A DNA stretch of 64,000 nucleotides, taken from Lactobacillus mulieris. Its GTDB lineage: Bacteria > Bacillota > Bacilli > Lactobacillales > Lactobacillaceae. The notes beneath the pieces are model-generated. The model was not told the DNA's origin and did no database searches. It saw only the letters and a program-made list of their open reading frames with translations. The stretch lies in NCBI RefSeq assembly GCF_007095465.1, contig NZ_SDGL01000009.1:1-64000 (forward strand), written 5' to 3'. Positions within the stretch are counted from its first letter, which is position 1. Each line of letters starts with the position of its first letter. Shown in pieces: positions 1 through 9,945 of this stretch. The position numbers were made by a program, and so were the translations under genes.

Positions 1-600
1 TTATCTGCATCTTTTACAGTAGTCTTGTCAAATGAGTTAAGGTCTGTATCTGCTTCACCAGTGTTAGTCAATGGTTCGCCTAACTTACTACTGATGATAG
101 TTTGATCAGGTGTCAATTCCTTTTGAGTTCCATCACCAAAGGTTACGATAGTACGGCCATTGTCCTTAACATCAATGTTAGTAATATCTTTGTCACCATT
201 AGTCTTCTTGATGTTTGATACTACTTGACCTTTTTCTTCATCAGTTAACTTATCTGCATCTTTTACAGTAGTCTTGTCAAATGAGTTAAGGTCTGTATCT
301 GCTTCACCAGTGTTAGTCAATGGTTCACCTAACTTACTACTGATGATTGTTTGGTCTGGTGTCAATTCCTTTTGAGTTCCATCACCAAAGGTTACGATAG
401 TACGACCGTTGTCCTTAACATCAATGTTAGTGATATCTTTATCGCCATTTGTCTTCTTGATGTTTGATACTACTTGACCCTTTTCATCATCAGTTAACTT
501 ATCTGCATCTTTTACAGTAGTCTTGTCAAATGAGTTAAGGTCTGTATCTGCTTCACCAGTATTAGTCAATGGTTCACCTACATCATAGCGCTTGATGGTT
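1..600. repeat. Near-identical 249-bp tandem repeats in the adhesin gene
   Basis: The same sequence block starts at positions 1, 250 and 499, giving a period of 249 bp (83 codons, frame preserved). Neighbouring copies differ only at scattered bases. The array continues beyond the left edge, and similarity breaks down at about 580-600. Each unit encodes the LTDEEKGQVVSNIKK / DGTQKELTPDQTI module. Confidence 0.93.
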
Positions 601-3600
601 TGATCTGGAGTCAATTCCTTGGTTGTACCATCTTCAAACGTTACAGTTGTTGAACCGTCGCCCTTTACTTCAATGTTAGTAATTCCCTTATCTGGGTTTT
701 TCTTAGTAACGTTGCCCTTAACTTCTTCTTTTTGAGAATCAGTTAAGTCAGCATCACCCTTCACTGGTACCTTATCGAAATTACTATTGAAGTTGTCGGC
801 ATCATTGGTAATAACAGTTACTGATACATCTACAGACTTAGTGCTGCCATCTGGGAATGTAGCAATAATCTTACCTGAAAATTCTCCAACTGTATCTGTC
901 TTTGGTGTATTTTCTGGGTCCCAACTGTATGTTGTTCCATTAGGCATATCTGCCTTATTAGTAATTACATCCTCAGCCTTTGGTAAATCTGCATTACGTT
1001 TTACAGAGACAGAGTCCGCTTTAGGATTATTTTCATCTGCATCAGAAACAACCCTAACTGGTACAGTCACTTGATCTACAGATCCATCTTTATAAGTAAC
1101 ATTAACCACACCAGTAGATTCACCACTCTTAGAAACATCTGGTTCTTTTGCCCAACTATATTCAGCATCCGTTGGCATGTCTTTACCATTCTTGTCTTGC
1201 TTTTGAATACCATCTTCAGCCTTTGGAACTTGATTAATTCGAGTAGGTATTTCTTGTGATGCTGGATCAAATTGTTCTGATTGAGCTGGACGAACATTTA
1301 CAGTTGTATCAAGAGTATCTGTACTACCATCTTCGTAAGTTACAACAATTTTTGCAGGAACTCCACCTGGAGTAGTTGTTGAAGGAACAGTTTGCCAATC
1401 AATCTTAGTAATTGGGTAGTTATTTGAATCAACTGTGTCACTAGCCTTGCCAGTTAAGTCTTCATTATGATCAACAGTTATTGGATGAGTAGTTGGATTA
1501 TACTTATCGGCATCACTGTTTACGTGGATAGTTACATCTACATCTTGAGTTGAGCCATCTGGATAAGTTACGTGAACTGTTCCAGGCTTGTCACCCCAAG
1601 TAGAAGTATCAGGCTTTTTAGTCCAAACATAGTCTGTATTTTCAGGAAGATCAGACGTATTTTCAATGCTATCCTTTGCAACAGGATCTGTGCCTTTATC
1701 TACATTTACTGTCTTACCCTTAGCAGAATAAGTTTCATTATCTAATGGAGTTACTTTAACAGTTACATCTACAGACTTAGTACTGCCATCTGGGAATGTA
1801 GCAATGATTTTACCTGGGAATTCTCCAACTGTATCTGTCTTTGGAGTATTTTCAGGATCCCAACTGTATGTTGTCCTATTAGGCATATCTGCCTTATTAG
1901 TAATTACATCCTCAGCCTTTGGTAACTCTGCATTATGTTTTACAGTTACAGGCTTTTCAGGAATTGGTGTAACAGATTCATCGGCATCACTAACTACATT
2001 AACCTTAACTGGTACATCAACACTCTTGTCACCAACAGTTACAGTAACTACCCCTTCTTTATCACTTCCTGAAGTAGAAGTATCAGGAGTGGTCTTCCAG
2101 CTATAAGCTGCATCTTCTGGCAATTCAGCGTTCGGATTAATTGCACTCTTAGCTTCTTCGGCTGTAAAGTTGTGGTTCAAGCCAACTTTAACTGGTTCGC
2201 CTGCTTCAATTACGTGAACGTTACCAGTTATTTGAGTACTATTACCATCACTGTAAGTTACAGTTACTGTAGCCTTCTTTACACCTGAAGTAGAAGTATC
2301 AACTGAACCATTCAAAGTTGGTGTTGTACCTTCTGGTAAAGCATCCTTATTAGCAATTAAATCACTAGGATTTACAGTATCGCCCTTAGCAACATAGATA
2401 TCTTGTCCCTTAGCAGCTTGTTCAACCAAATCACTATATGGAATTACCACATTTTGTCCTTGACCAGCTGGGTAGGTTACATGCAATCCATCTTCTTGGA
2501 ATGAATCATGGGTAATTGGATTAAAGTTACCATACTCATTAGTAACTGAATCAAAGTTATCCTTCTTGATAGTGCTAATTACTTGGTCTTTTTCATCATC
2601 AGTTAAGGAAGTAGGATTATCTACTAAAACCTTAGGTCCAACTTTAATAGTTGTTACATCTCTAGGAATATAAACACTTGGATCATCAGTTCCTGAACCG
2701 GTGTAGTTTACTCCACCAATATTGTCAACTACAACATTATCGCTATTTAAGTCTGGGTTAGCTATAGTGAAAGCTTTCTTAATTGCTTCTTTATCAATTG
2801 GGAAAGTAGTTGTACCGTTTTCATTCTTATCTTGAACAATTTGACGCACTGGAGCTTGGACAGTTATCTTATTAACTTTTACGGGTAAGTCTACTGATGA
2901 ACCATCACTATATGTAAGTTTGATATTACCATCAGAATCAATTGTAACTGTTGGCTTTCCATCAGAAGCTGGGTTGGCATTCGCTATTGCAGTCTTAACA
3001 GCTTCTTGGTCCTCATCAGATAATTGTTGCCTATTATTAACAATTATTCTTTCAGATGGGATATTCACTACAACAGTATCAGCAACAGTCTTTTTGGCAA
3101 CTAAATCAGTCAATTTAGTTGCAGGACTTCCGTCTTGGAAAGTAACTGGAGTATCACCATTATCTTCAACAATGTTAGTAATATCAATACCATTAAATTT
3201 AGTATTTGGATTTGCGGCTTTAATTGCATCCCAAACCTTAGACTTTTCAAATGGAGTTAGACTAGAAACATTATCAACCTTAACCTTATTAGGAACGTTG
3301 ATTACTGCATCTGGTGCAGAAATAGTCGTTGTAATAGTTTTGGTTACTTCCTTAGTAGTAACTTGAACATTTGGATCATGCATATCCCCACCAGCTACTG
3401 GTGTTGGAACATTGTATGTTACAGTTTCAGTCATAGTTACTGACCCATCACTATTAACAATTACTTCAGCATTAGGATTTGCAACTTTAACTGCACTTGC
3501 AATTACTTCTTTTTGGGCATTAGTCAAATCAGCTGCTGGATTATTATTCCGATCACTCAACTTGATTAAAGTCTTCTCTGGATACTTCGCAACAACTACA

Positions 3601-6600
3601 GATAACGGAATTGTAGTCTTTGAATTATCTGGATAAACTGCAGTGATTGTTGGATTACCACTTTCATCAGTTCCATATTCATAACTTTGAACTTGGGGAT
3701 TATTCTTTCTAAGACTGTTTTCAATTTGTGCCTTGTCATTGTCAGTTAACTTAGTTGGATCAGTTACTAAAGTCTTAGAAGTAATTTCTAATGGGTAAAC
3801 CATGTTATTAACTATTTGTGCAGTAAGCTTTTCACCTGGTATGGTAATTGAACGTGTACCATCTGTAAAACTAACCTTAGCCATATCATCTGCAGTACCA
3901 TCAGTACCTACTGAGATCTTAGTAGTATCCACATTAGCGTTCCCCTGCTTAAGAACATCAGTAACCACTTGAACTTCACCAGAATCTAATTCTTTTTGGT
4001 TTTTAACCCCAATTCTAGTCGAAATGTCAAAAGTGGTCTTATCTGCAGGAATAGTTGCAACCTCTTTACCATTATCATCATAAACAGTAATATCCCCACT
4101 AGCGTGTGCTTGTACATGATCAGATGCAATATTTGGATTATCCTTCAAGAATGCATCCTTCATAGCTTGCTTTTCGCCATCGTCTAAACGATAAATCGGC
4201 ACTAATTGACCAGTTTCATCAGGTTGATCACCTTTATTTGCAACTACTGTTCTAAGTGGAATTGTTACAGCAACATCATCCATAGTTAACTGATGTGTCG
4301 TACCATCTGGTAAAGTAGCAGAAACTACATTATTTCCATTATCATCTTTTACAACATTTACATCTGTTAGATAAGTTGTACCACCAGACATATTGGCATT
4401 TTTAACATTTTGAATAATTTGGCTGATTTCTGTTGAAGTTAAGTTAGTTTTATCAACGACAGGTGTTAATGTTGTTGGCTTATTCAAAGTAGCATTTTGA
4501 TATACAAGTAAATCACCAGCAACTTTAGTTTTAGTACCATTATCAACAAAAGATAATGTCGCTGTACCATCATCGGCAATTACATTACCAGCACTAGTAT
4601 CAGCAACAGATGGATTGAGCTTCTTAATTGCGGTTAAAACTGCTTGTTTTTCATCTGATGTTAAATGTTTTTTATCAGCAACTACTGTTCTCTTTGGTAA
4701 TTTTAAGATTGTTTGATCAGTAGTTAATGTTGCAGTATTTCCATTATCATCTGTTAATGAAACACTACCATCATTATTAACTTGAGCTGTGAAGCCCTTG
4801 TTAGCAGCTTCTGTAGCAGACTTTACACTAGCTTGTTCAGAATCACTTAAAGTGTAATCAGGGGTAGTCCAGTTATTTGCCTTGTTAGATACAACAGTTC
4901 TAGTTGGAATATAAACAATAGTATCACTAATTGGAATAGTTTCAGTTATACTACTGCCATCATAAGTAACAACCACTCGACCATTATTTTGATCAATTGT
5001 CGCACTTGTTACATCACGATCTTTATTAGCTTCAATTACTTTATCAATAATTGACTGCTTTTGATCATTAGTTAAATTATCTGGATCACCAACAGCTGTT
5101 TTTACTTTAGGAGCTACTGCGTCAGCATAAATCAAGTTGGAGTTAACTACATCTAAAGTAGGGCTGCCTTCACTAAAGCTAAGAGTTGACGTAGCATTGT
5201 AACCATTATTAATAGTTGCATTATTCCAATCAAATAGAATATTAGGATTATCTTTAGTTAATTGATCCTTAATATTTTGTTTATCTTGATCTGTTAAATT
5301 ATTTGGATCAGCAACTTTGACTAACTTCTTAACAAAAACAGTTGTATATTTAGCGTCTAGTTTTCCTTGGCTATATACTAATCTCTTTGAATCATTGTTA
5401 GTAGAAATAGTATATGTAACATTTCCACTACTATCCAAACTAATATTCAATAAATAAGCAATACCATCTAAACTGGCCTTCTTTTGAATAGATTCTTGGA
5501 AGGCGGCTTTATAAACATCGCCCCCTACTGAACTTACAGTTTCACCAATTGGAACTAAGACTCTCTTAGGATAATTAATCGTATATTGGTTAGCGCGAAC
5601 ATCATCTAACGTTAAAACTTGCCCATCGGAATACTTAACAGTTACACCTGTATTGTTAGTACCGAAACTAACTTCAGTAGCACCATCATTAGCATCCTTA
5701 AATAATTGCTTAACTTGATCTAGTTCTGAACTAGTTAAATTAGTTTGATCTTTTACCCAAACTAGGCCAGAAGGTGGAATAATGCTTTGGTGAATACTTT
5801 CAAAAACAGTCTTAGTCCCAGGAACAGTAATAGGTTTTGAGCCATCAGCAAAAGTTACACTTGCAGTACCATCTAAAGCAACTGAAGCAGATGTAAAACC
5901 ATCTGAAATTGTTTTATTAGCATTTTTAAGATTGTCTACAACTTTTTGCTTTTCTTCAGCTGTAATATTAGTTTTATCCTTAACTAACACTGGGTTAGGA
6001 ATATTGATGATGGTTTGAGCTGGTGTTAAAGTTGCAGTCTGGTAAACGCCAGAAGCAGAAGTTCTTGAAACAGTTACTGAACCATCATACTTACCATTTA
6101 TTTGATTTACTCTAATACCTAACTTAGCAGTAGCATTAGCCGCATTAACATTAGTACTAATAGAGCCAGCTTCATCATCGGTAATTGTGAAAGTATCTGC
6201 TCCAGAATCTTGATAAATCATAGTCTTTGCAGGAACTTGAACTACTAAATCGTCATAAGATACAGAATTAGTTGACCCGTCAGCATAAGTCAAAGTTGCT
6301 GCTCGATCAATATCACTATAAGTAACATCAGTAACATTTGAATTAGCTGCCTTAATTAAGTCAGTTATCTTTGCAGTTGAAGCGGTATCTTGGCTTAAAT
6401 TAGTTTTGTCATTAACGACAGTTAAAGCTGCAGGGTCAACAGCTGGATACTTAATATTATCCTTATCAGCATTGGCAACTGTAATTACATATTGCTTATT
6501 AGTTGAATCATAACTAGTAGTTGCTTTAAATCCAGCTTTTTCAAGATCAGCCAAATTATTGATGTTTAAACTTAAATACTTACTTCCATTATCTGATGTT

Positions 6601-8258
6601 GGGTTAAGAGCCTTATCAATTTTTGCTTGCATTTCATCTGTATCATTGCTATAAGCAAATGACTCAGAGATATAGTAATTCTTTTGAACAGACCCAGTAT
6701 TTGGAACCACACTATCAGTTACTGAACTAGTGCTGGAATTGGTATTACCTGTTACATCAGTTAATGGAGCTTTAGTCAAAGTATAGTTAACAGCTGGAAT
6801 GTTGCCAGTTGCATTATTGGTTGCATTTTTAACCACAACGTTAACTTGAGCCGTTGCTGCGTCTAATGAATCACTAGTAATAATCTTACCAGAGCTTACC
6901 CCACTTGAAGCAGCTTGCATCAAGTGAATATCTGAATTAGTCTTGGCAGCTTGTCCTCTAGTAGCACCACCATCTGCATTTTGAGGTGTACCTTCATTTC
7001 CTAAAGCAATTACACCACTATATGTAGAAACCTTTTCACCACTAGGTTTTGTGTAAAATGTAACAGTCCATGTGGCACCAGAATTATCATTCAAGAACTT
7101 AGACCCTTGAGTTCTAAATAAGATTCCATAGCCAAAATCGTTGACATCAATAACAGGATTTTTATTGCCCCACATATTTTGATTCTGATTCTTATTGGCA
7201 TTGTTTTCATCCATCTTAAATGCTTTTTGCCAGTAAGAACTACCATTTCCGTTCGAATCGATGCCACTATTAAAACCATGCACATTGTCATAGTTAGTAC
7301 TATCTCTTGGGACAATACCATATGAATCCATATAAAGAGCACGATCATTTAAAACTTTTGAACGTTGTGTAGCAGAACTTGTATTAGTAAAAGTAGTAAT
7401 GCTACTTGTTACATATCCAGTAGCAAAAGTTAGTGGAATCTTGCCACTATTGATATAAGTAGTGGCAGTAGCAGGATCAGTGGCTATCCATCTATTAATG
7501 GCAGCTTGGTCATAGTCTTGATAACTTTGGGACATTTCACCTTTAATATAAGCAGTAGCGGTTTTTACTACACTGCCACCTAAACTTGCAGCGTTATTAC
7601 GTAAGGTTTCATTAACAGTAAATAAATTACCATTTGCATCCTTAACCACCTCATTGTCTTTAGAAATCATTAACGCATACGCACCACTATCTGCATGGTT
7701 AACAATATTATTCATGTAATATTTGCCATCAGGCAAGAAAGTTACAGTCCATTTAGTAGTGCCATTATTTTGAGCTTCTTGCGTAATCTTATAATTCTTG
7801 GTCATATCAGAAGCCCAACCCCAGTTTTGTGGACCACCAGCAAAGATTTTACCAGGATCAACTTGACTATTTTGTCGCATGTAATCCATGCCTTTAGCTT
7901 GATCAACATTAGTTGTCGAAAAATTACCCATGCTGTCTTGCCGTGTTTTATTAACATAAGTTTGAGCACTATCACTATTGTCAGTAATATTGCTCTTATT
8001 AGAAGTATTTTGATAACTAGGTGTAGTTACTTCATTTGAATTACTTGTATTTGCTGAAGTAGATGCAGAACCTGACGATTGTGAATCAGAAGCCCTATCT
8101 ACCCCCCCACCATTTTGTGAATTCGCTGTACTTGAAGAGGTATCTGCTTGAACAACTTGTGCGTTACTTACAAAAGTAAAACCTAATAATACAGATACTA
8201 CCCCAATAGATAATTTTCTTAGAGAAAATCTTTGTTTTGCATCAAACATATTTCTCAT
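1..8258 (-). CDS. Giant YSIRK-signal, repeat-built cell-surface adhesin (C-terminus outside the window)
   Basis: The frame is open from the ATG at 8256-8258 to the window edge (2,752 codons seen). A strong RBS (AGGGGGAT) precedes the start. Residues 1-38 form a YSIRK-type signal peptide (FSLRKLSIGVVSVLLGF) with likely cleavage near VQADT. A Ser/Asn-rich linker and a non-repetitive, aromatic-rich region (about residues 60-500) may be the binding domain. From about residue 600 to 1900 lie some 16 degenerate units of about 80 aa with the pattern V-x-D-x-x-x-LT-x-x-E/DK, then DG-x-x-x-VT-x-x-DG. About residues 1900-2490 are Rib-like modules (PDGS-x-x-x-V-x-V). The last part is near-identical 83-aa repeats. 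Family knowledge: such proteins are exported by Sec and sortase-anchored at the septum; the anchor is not visible here. The ligand is unknown, so adhesin is inference. Confidence 0.88.
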   Translation of the reverse strand, partial: MRNMFDAKQRFSLRKLSIGVVSVLLGFTFVSNAQVVQADTSSSTANSQNGGGVDRASDSQSSGSASTSANTSNSNEVTTPSYQNTSNKSNITDNSDSAQTYVNKTRQDSMGNFSTTNVDQAKGMDYMRQNSQVDPGKIFAGGPQNWGWASDMTKNYKITQEAQNNGTTKWTVTFLPDGKYYMNNIVNHADSGAYALMISKDNEVVKDANGNLFTVNETLRNNAASLGGSVVKTATAYIKGEMSQSYQDYDQAAINRWIATDPATATTYINSGKIPLTFATGYVTSSITTFTNTSSATQRSKVLNDRALYMDSYGIVPRDSTNYDNVHGFNSGIDSNGNGSSYWQKAFKMDENNANKNQNQNMWGNKNPVIDVNDFGYGILFRTQGSKFLNDNSGATWTVTFYTKPSGEKVSTYSGVIALGNEGTPQNADGGATRGQAAKTNSDIHLMQAASSGVSSGKIITSDSLDAATAQVNVVVKNATNNATGNIPAVNYTLTKAPLTDVTGNTNSSTSSVTDSVVPNTGSVQKNYYISESFAYSNDTDEMQAKIDKALNPTSDNGSKYLSLNINNLADLEKAGFKATTSYDSTNKQYVITVANADKDNIKYPAVDPAALTVVNDKTNLSQDTASTAKITDLIKAANSNVTDVTYSDIDRAATLTYADGSTNSVSYDDLVVQVPAKTMIYQDSGADTFTITDDEAGSISTNVNAANATAKLGIRVNQINGKYDGSVTVSRTSASGVYQTATLTPAQTIINIPNPVLVKDKTNITAEEKQKVVDNLKNANKTISDGFTSASVALDGTASVTFADGSKPITVPGTKTVFESIHQSIIPPSGLVWVKDQTNLTSSELDQVKQLFKDANDGATEVSFGTNNTGVTVKYSDGQVLTLDDVRANQYTINYPKRVLVPIGETVSSVGGDVYKAAFQESIQKKASLDGIAYLLNISLDSSGNVTYTISTNNDSKRLVYSQGKLDAKYTTVFVKKLVKVADPNNLTDQDKQNIKDQLTKDNPNILFDWNNATINNGYNATSTLSFSEGSPTLDVVNSNLIYADAVAPKVKTAVGDPDNLTNDQKQSIIDKVIEANKDRDVTSATIDQNNGRVVVTYDGSSITETIPISDTIVYIPTRTVVSNKANNWTTPDYTLSDSEQASVKSATEAANKGFTAQVNNDGSVSLTDDNGNTATLTTDQTILKLPKRTVVADKKHLTSDEKQAVLTAIKKLNPSVADTSAGNVIADDGTATLSFVDNGTKTKVAGDLLVYQNATLNKPTTLTPVVDKTNLTSTEISQIIQNVKNANMSGGTTYLTDVNVVKDDNGNNVVSATLPDGTTHQLTMDDVAVTIPLRTVVANKGDQPDETGQLVPIYRLDDGEKQAMKDAFLKDNPNIASDHVQAHASGDITVYDDNGKEVATIPADKTTFDISTRIGVKNQKELDSGEVQVVTDVLKQGNANVDTTKISVGTDGTADDMAKVSFTDGTRSITIPGEKLTAQIVNNMVYPLEITSKTLVTDPTKLTDNDKAQIENSLRKNNPQVQSYEYGTDESGNPTITAVYPDNSKTTIPLSVVVAKYPEKTLIKLSDRNNNPAADLTNAQKEVIASAVKVANPNAEVIVNSDGSVTMTETVTYNVPTPVAGGDMHDPNVQVTTKEVTKTITTTISAPDAVINVPNKVKVDNVSSLTPFEKSKVWDAIKAANPNTKFNGIDITNIVEDNGDTPVTFQDGSPATKLTDLVAKKTVADTVVVNIPSERIIVNNRQQLSDEDQEAVKTAIANANPASDGKPTVTIDSDGNIKLTYSDGSSVDLPVKVNKITVQAPVRQIVQDKNENGTTTFPIDKEAIKKAFTIANPDLNSDNVVVDNIGGVNYTGSGTDDPSVYIPRDVTTIKVGPKVLVDNPTSLTDDEKDQVISTIKKDNFDSVTNEYGNFNPITHDSFQEDGLHVTYPAGQGQNVVIPYSDLVEQAAKGQDIYVAKGDTVNPSDLIANKDALPEGTTPTLNGSVDTSTSGVKKATVTVTYSDGNSTQITGNVHVIEAGEPVKVGLNHNFTAEEAKSAINPNAELPEDAAYSWKTTPDTSTSGSDKEGVVTVTVGDKSVDVPVKVNVVSDADESVTPIPEKPVTVKHNAELPKAEDVITNKADMPNRTTYSWDPENTPKTDTVGEFPGKIIATFPDGSTKSVDVTVKVTPLDNETYSAKGKTVNVDKGTDPVAKDSIENTSDLPENTDYVWTKKPDTSTWGDKPGTVHVTYPDGSTQDVDVTIHVNSDADKYNPTTHPITVDHNEDLTGKASDTVDSNNYPITKIDWQTVPSTTTPGGVPAKIVVTYEDGSTDTLDTTVNVRPAQSEQFDPASQEIPTRINQVPKAEDGIQKQDKNGKDMPTDAEYSWAKEPDVSKSGESTGVVNVTYKDGSVDQVTVPVRVVSDADENNPKADSVSVKRNADLPKAEDVITNKADMPNGTTYSWDPENTPKTDTVGEFSGKIIATFPDGSTKSVDVSVTVITNDADNFNSNFDKVPVKGDADLTDSQKEEVKGNVTKKNPDKGITNIEVKGDGSTTVTFEDGTTKELTPDQTIKRYDVGEPLTNTGEADTDLNSFDKTTVKDADKLTDDEKGQVVSNIKKTNGDKDITNIDVKDNGRTIVTFGDGTQKELTPDQTIISSKLGEPLTNTGEADTDLNSFDKTTVKDADKLTDEEKGQVVSNIKKTNGDKDITNIDVKDNGRTIVTFGDGTQKELTPDQTIISSKLGEPLTNTGEADTDLNSFDKTTVKDAD
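808..1008. repeat. Rib-like module, copy A of a 939-bp-spaced duplicate
   Basis: About 200 bp closely matches 1747-1947, for example the block beginning tacagactta at 831 and again at 1770. It encodes a Rib-like module with the motif FPDGSTKSVDV. By eye there are only about a dozen differences between the copies. Two or three diverged modules lie between them. Confidence 0.85.
1747..1947. repeat. Rib-like module, copy B
   Basis: Second copy of the module at 808-1008, offset by 939 bp, which is divisible by 3. The protein motifs are nearly unchanged (FPDGSTKSVDV; one G-to-R change in NGTTYSWDPE). This suggests internal duplication or gene conversion. Confidence 0.85.
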
Positions 8259-8439
8259 AAATATCCCCCTAATAGCATAAATTTATAGATAAAATTATCT
8301 TATAATAGCATATTATAATAGAAAAAGTTTATAATTGTTACCTTTTTCAATTAAATAACTTATTATTAAATCTCAAGCAAACACTTATATACCAGCTAAT
8401 CACTATGCTATATTCCCCTCAAAAAAATAAAAAGCAAAA

Positions 8440-8484
8440 AAAATGATAAAGAGCCAAAAGTTGATGCATTTGACTTTTTATCAA
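8440..8484 (-). terminator. Probable weak terminator after the small LPXTG gene
   Basis: On the minus strand GATAAA pairs with TTTATC and AAAAGT with ACTTTT around ATGCA, followed by a run of eight T. The stem is AT-rich, so strength is uncertain. It lies between the small LPXTG gene and the adhesin promoter region. Confidence 0.5.
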
Positions 8485-8517
8485 TTTCATAATCATTATT
8501 TTTTTACTAAGGTCAAC

Positions 8518-8949
8518 TTATTTTCTATTGTTTTTCTTGAAAAATCCATGATAGCCAACAATCGAAGTCAAAATCAAAACTATAATTCCTAAAAGGGATA
8601 CTTCACTTTTTTGCAAACCAGTTTGGGGGAGTTTCGTTGCAAAAAAGAATATTTTAGTGGGAGTTTGGGGAAATGTTATTGTTGGGGAAAGAATTTTTTC
8701 AATATTTGATTGAGGAGTATTCGAAGTTGGGATTGTTGAATTATAGCTAGAATTTGAATTATTTGATTTGGCTGTATTATCATCTCTATTTCTACTTTCT
8801 AAATTTTTTCTACTAATTACTGTATTTTTTAAAGTGGAATTAGATCTAGTCGCTGCACTAACTAATTGACTATTTATATAACTAATTCCACCAATCAAAA
8901 TTAAAGAAGAAATTATCATGGTATATCTTTGCAAAATTTTTCTTACCAT
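8518..8949 (-). CDS. Miniature LPXTG-anchored surface protein, 143 aa
   Basis: The start is fixed by a strong RBS (AAAGGAGGG) before the ATG. The layout is complete for a sortase substrate: a basic, hydrophobic signal peptide (about residues 1-33, ending VSAAT), a Ser/Asn/Thr-rich low-complexity spacer (about 34-85), LPQTG at about 107-111, a hydrophobic helix (GIIVLILTSIVGY) and a basic tail (KKNNRK). No folded domain is recognisable in the spacer. It could be a genuine short wall protein or the remnant of a larger adhesin that kept only signal and anchor. It sits directly upstream of the giant adhesin in the same direction. Function unknown. Confidence 0.8.
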   Translation of the reverse strand: MVRKILQRYTMIISSLILIGGISYINSQLVSAATRSNSTLKNTVISRKNLESRNRDDNTAKSNNSNSSYNSTIPTSNTPQSNIEKILSPTITFPQTPTKIFFFATKLPQTGLQKSEVSLLGIIVLILTSIVGYHGFFKKNNRK

Positions 8950-9021
8950 TTTCTTCCCTCCTTTAATTTTGTTGCTTTTAGCTTAACCCCTTTTTTTGAA
9001 AAAAGTTTGAAGAACTCACGA

Positions 9022-9054
9022 AAAAATAGCGAAAAAAATAGCACTTACGTGCTA
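9022..9054 (-). terminator. Intrinsic terminator of the rluA-family gene
   Basis: TAGCAC-GTAA-GTGCTA on the minus strand overlaps the stop codon and is followed by a run of seven T. This closes the relQ-nadK-rluA operon. Confidence 0.75.
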
Positions 9055-9945
9055 CAAATTTTGCCACAAATGTGCCATATCTTCTGGATCATCAATTTCA
9101 ACTGTTACTTTTTCATCAGTAAATGGATCAGGGAAACTTAAATGGGAACAATTTAAAGCTTGTCTAGTAAAATTATCCACTGAGCCATATAATTTATCAC
9201 CAAATAACGGATGCCCAATATGAGCCATATGCACCCGAATTTGATGCGTTCTCCCTGTAAAAAGACGCAATTTAACTAAACTAGCGTCATCTTTCTGGGC
9301 TAAGACTTCATACTGTGTCACAGATTTTTGCCCATTAGGAGTAACATAGCGTTTCACACTATCATCAATCTTACCAATTGGGGCAGTAATCAATCCTTTT
9401 TGGTGTTCAGAATTGAAGTTACCATGAACAATTGCATGGTATTCTTTTACAAAAACGTCCTTTTTTAATTCACTGAACTTACTATGCGCAACAGCATTTT
9501 TTCCAACCAAAACTAGCCCACTAGTATCTCTATCTAAGCGAGTTACAATATGTGGCTTTAAAAAAGCTTGCTCGGAGCTTTTTTTCTTTGCGAAATACCC
9601 CATAACGCGATTTACAACAGCATCCTTATCTTCATATCGTGAAGGTATCGACAAAACTGCCGCTGGCTTATTAATTACTAGATAATTATCCGTTTCTAAT
9701 ACAATTTTGACCGACTTATTAGATGCCTTCAAAAAGTTATTGACTTTTTCCTTCCCCATTACAAATAAAACTTCATCACCAACTTTTAATGTGAAATTTG
9801 TAAATCGACGCCGATGATTAACTAAAAGCATCCCACCATTATGCTTAGCGTTAACAATTGCCTGTTTTGATAACTTTTTCTTACTCAAAAAAGGTCCCAA
9901 ACGTTTGGGATCTTCTTCACTTACTATAAATTTAAAAATTTTCAT
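9052..9945 (-). CDS. RluA/RluD-family 23S rRNA pseudouridine synthase
   Basis: The 297-aa length is usual for the family. The N-terminus (about 15-75) looks like an S4 RNA-binding domain. The catalytic motif HIVTRLDRDTSG is at about residues 133-144, with the conserved Asp in RLDRDTSG, followed by the family motif GRTHQIRVHMAHIGHPLFGD. It would convert uridines in rRNA to pseudouridine in the cytoplasm; the exact target cannot be told from sequence. It follows nadK directly (stop codon next to ATG), as in the B. subtilis yjbM-yjbN-yjbO order, so it is the YjbO counterpart and the last gene of the operon. Confidence 0.9.
   Translation of the reverse strand: MKIFKFIVSEEDPKRLGPFLSKKKLSKQAIVNAKHNGGMLLVNHRRRFTNFTLKVGDEVLFVMGKEKVNNFLKASNKSVKIVLETDNYLVINKPAAVLSIPSRYEDKDAVVNRVMGYFAKKKSSEQAFLKPHIVTRLDRDTSGLVLVGKNAVAHSKFSELKKDVFVKEYHAIVHGNFNSEHQKGLITAPIGKIDDSVKRYVTPNGQKSVTQYEVLAQKDDASLVKLRLFTGRTHQIRVHMAHIGHPLFGDKLYGSVDNFTRQALNCSHLSFPDPFTDEKVTVEIDDPEDMAHLWQNL

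Noticed and set aside
1..600. CRISPR array
   Set aside because: The repeats are 249 bp, in frame and coding, with no unique spacers.
787..7348. Several plus- and minus-strand ORFs of 60-150 codons inside the adhesin gene
   Set aside because: They lie in other frames of the giant adhesin, lack RBSs and mirror its repeats. They are shadows.
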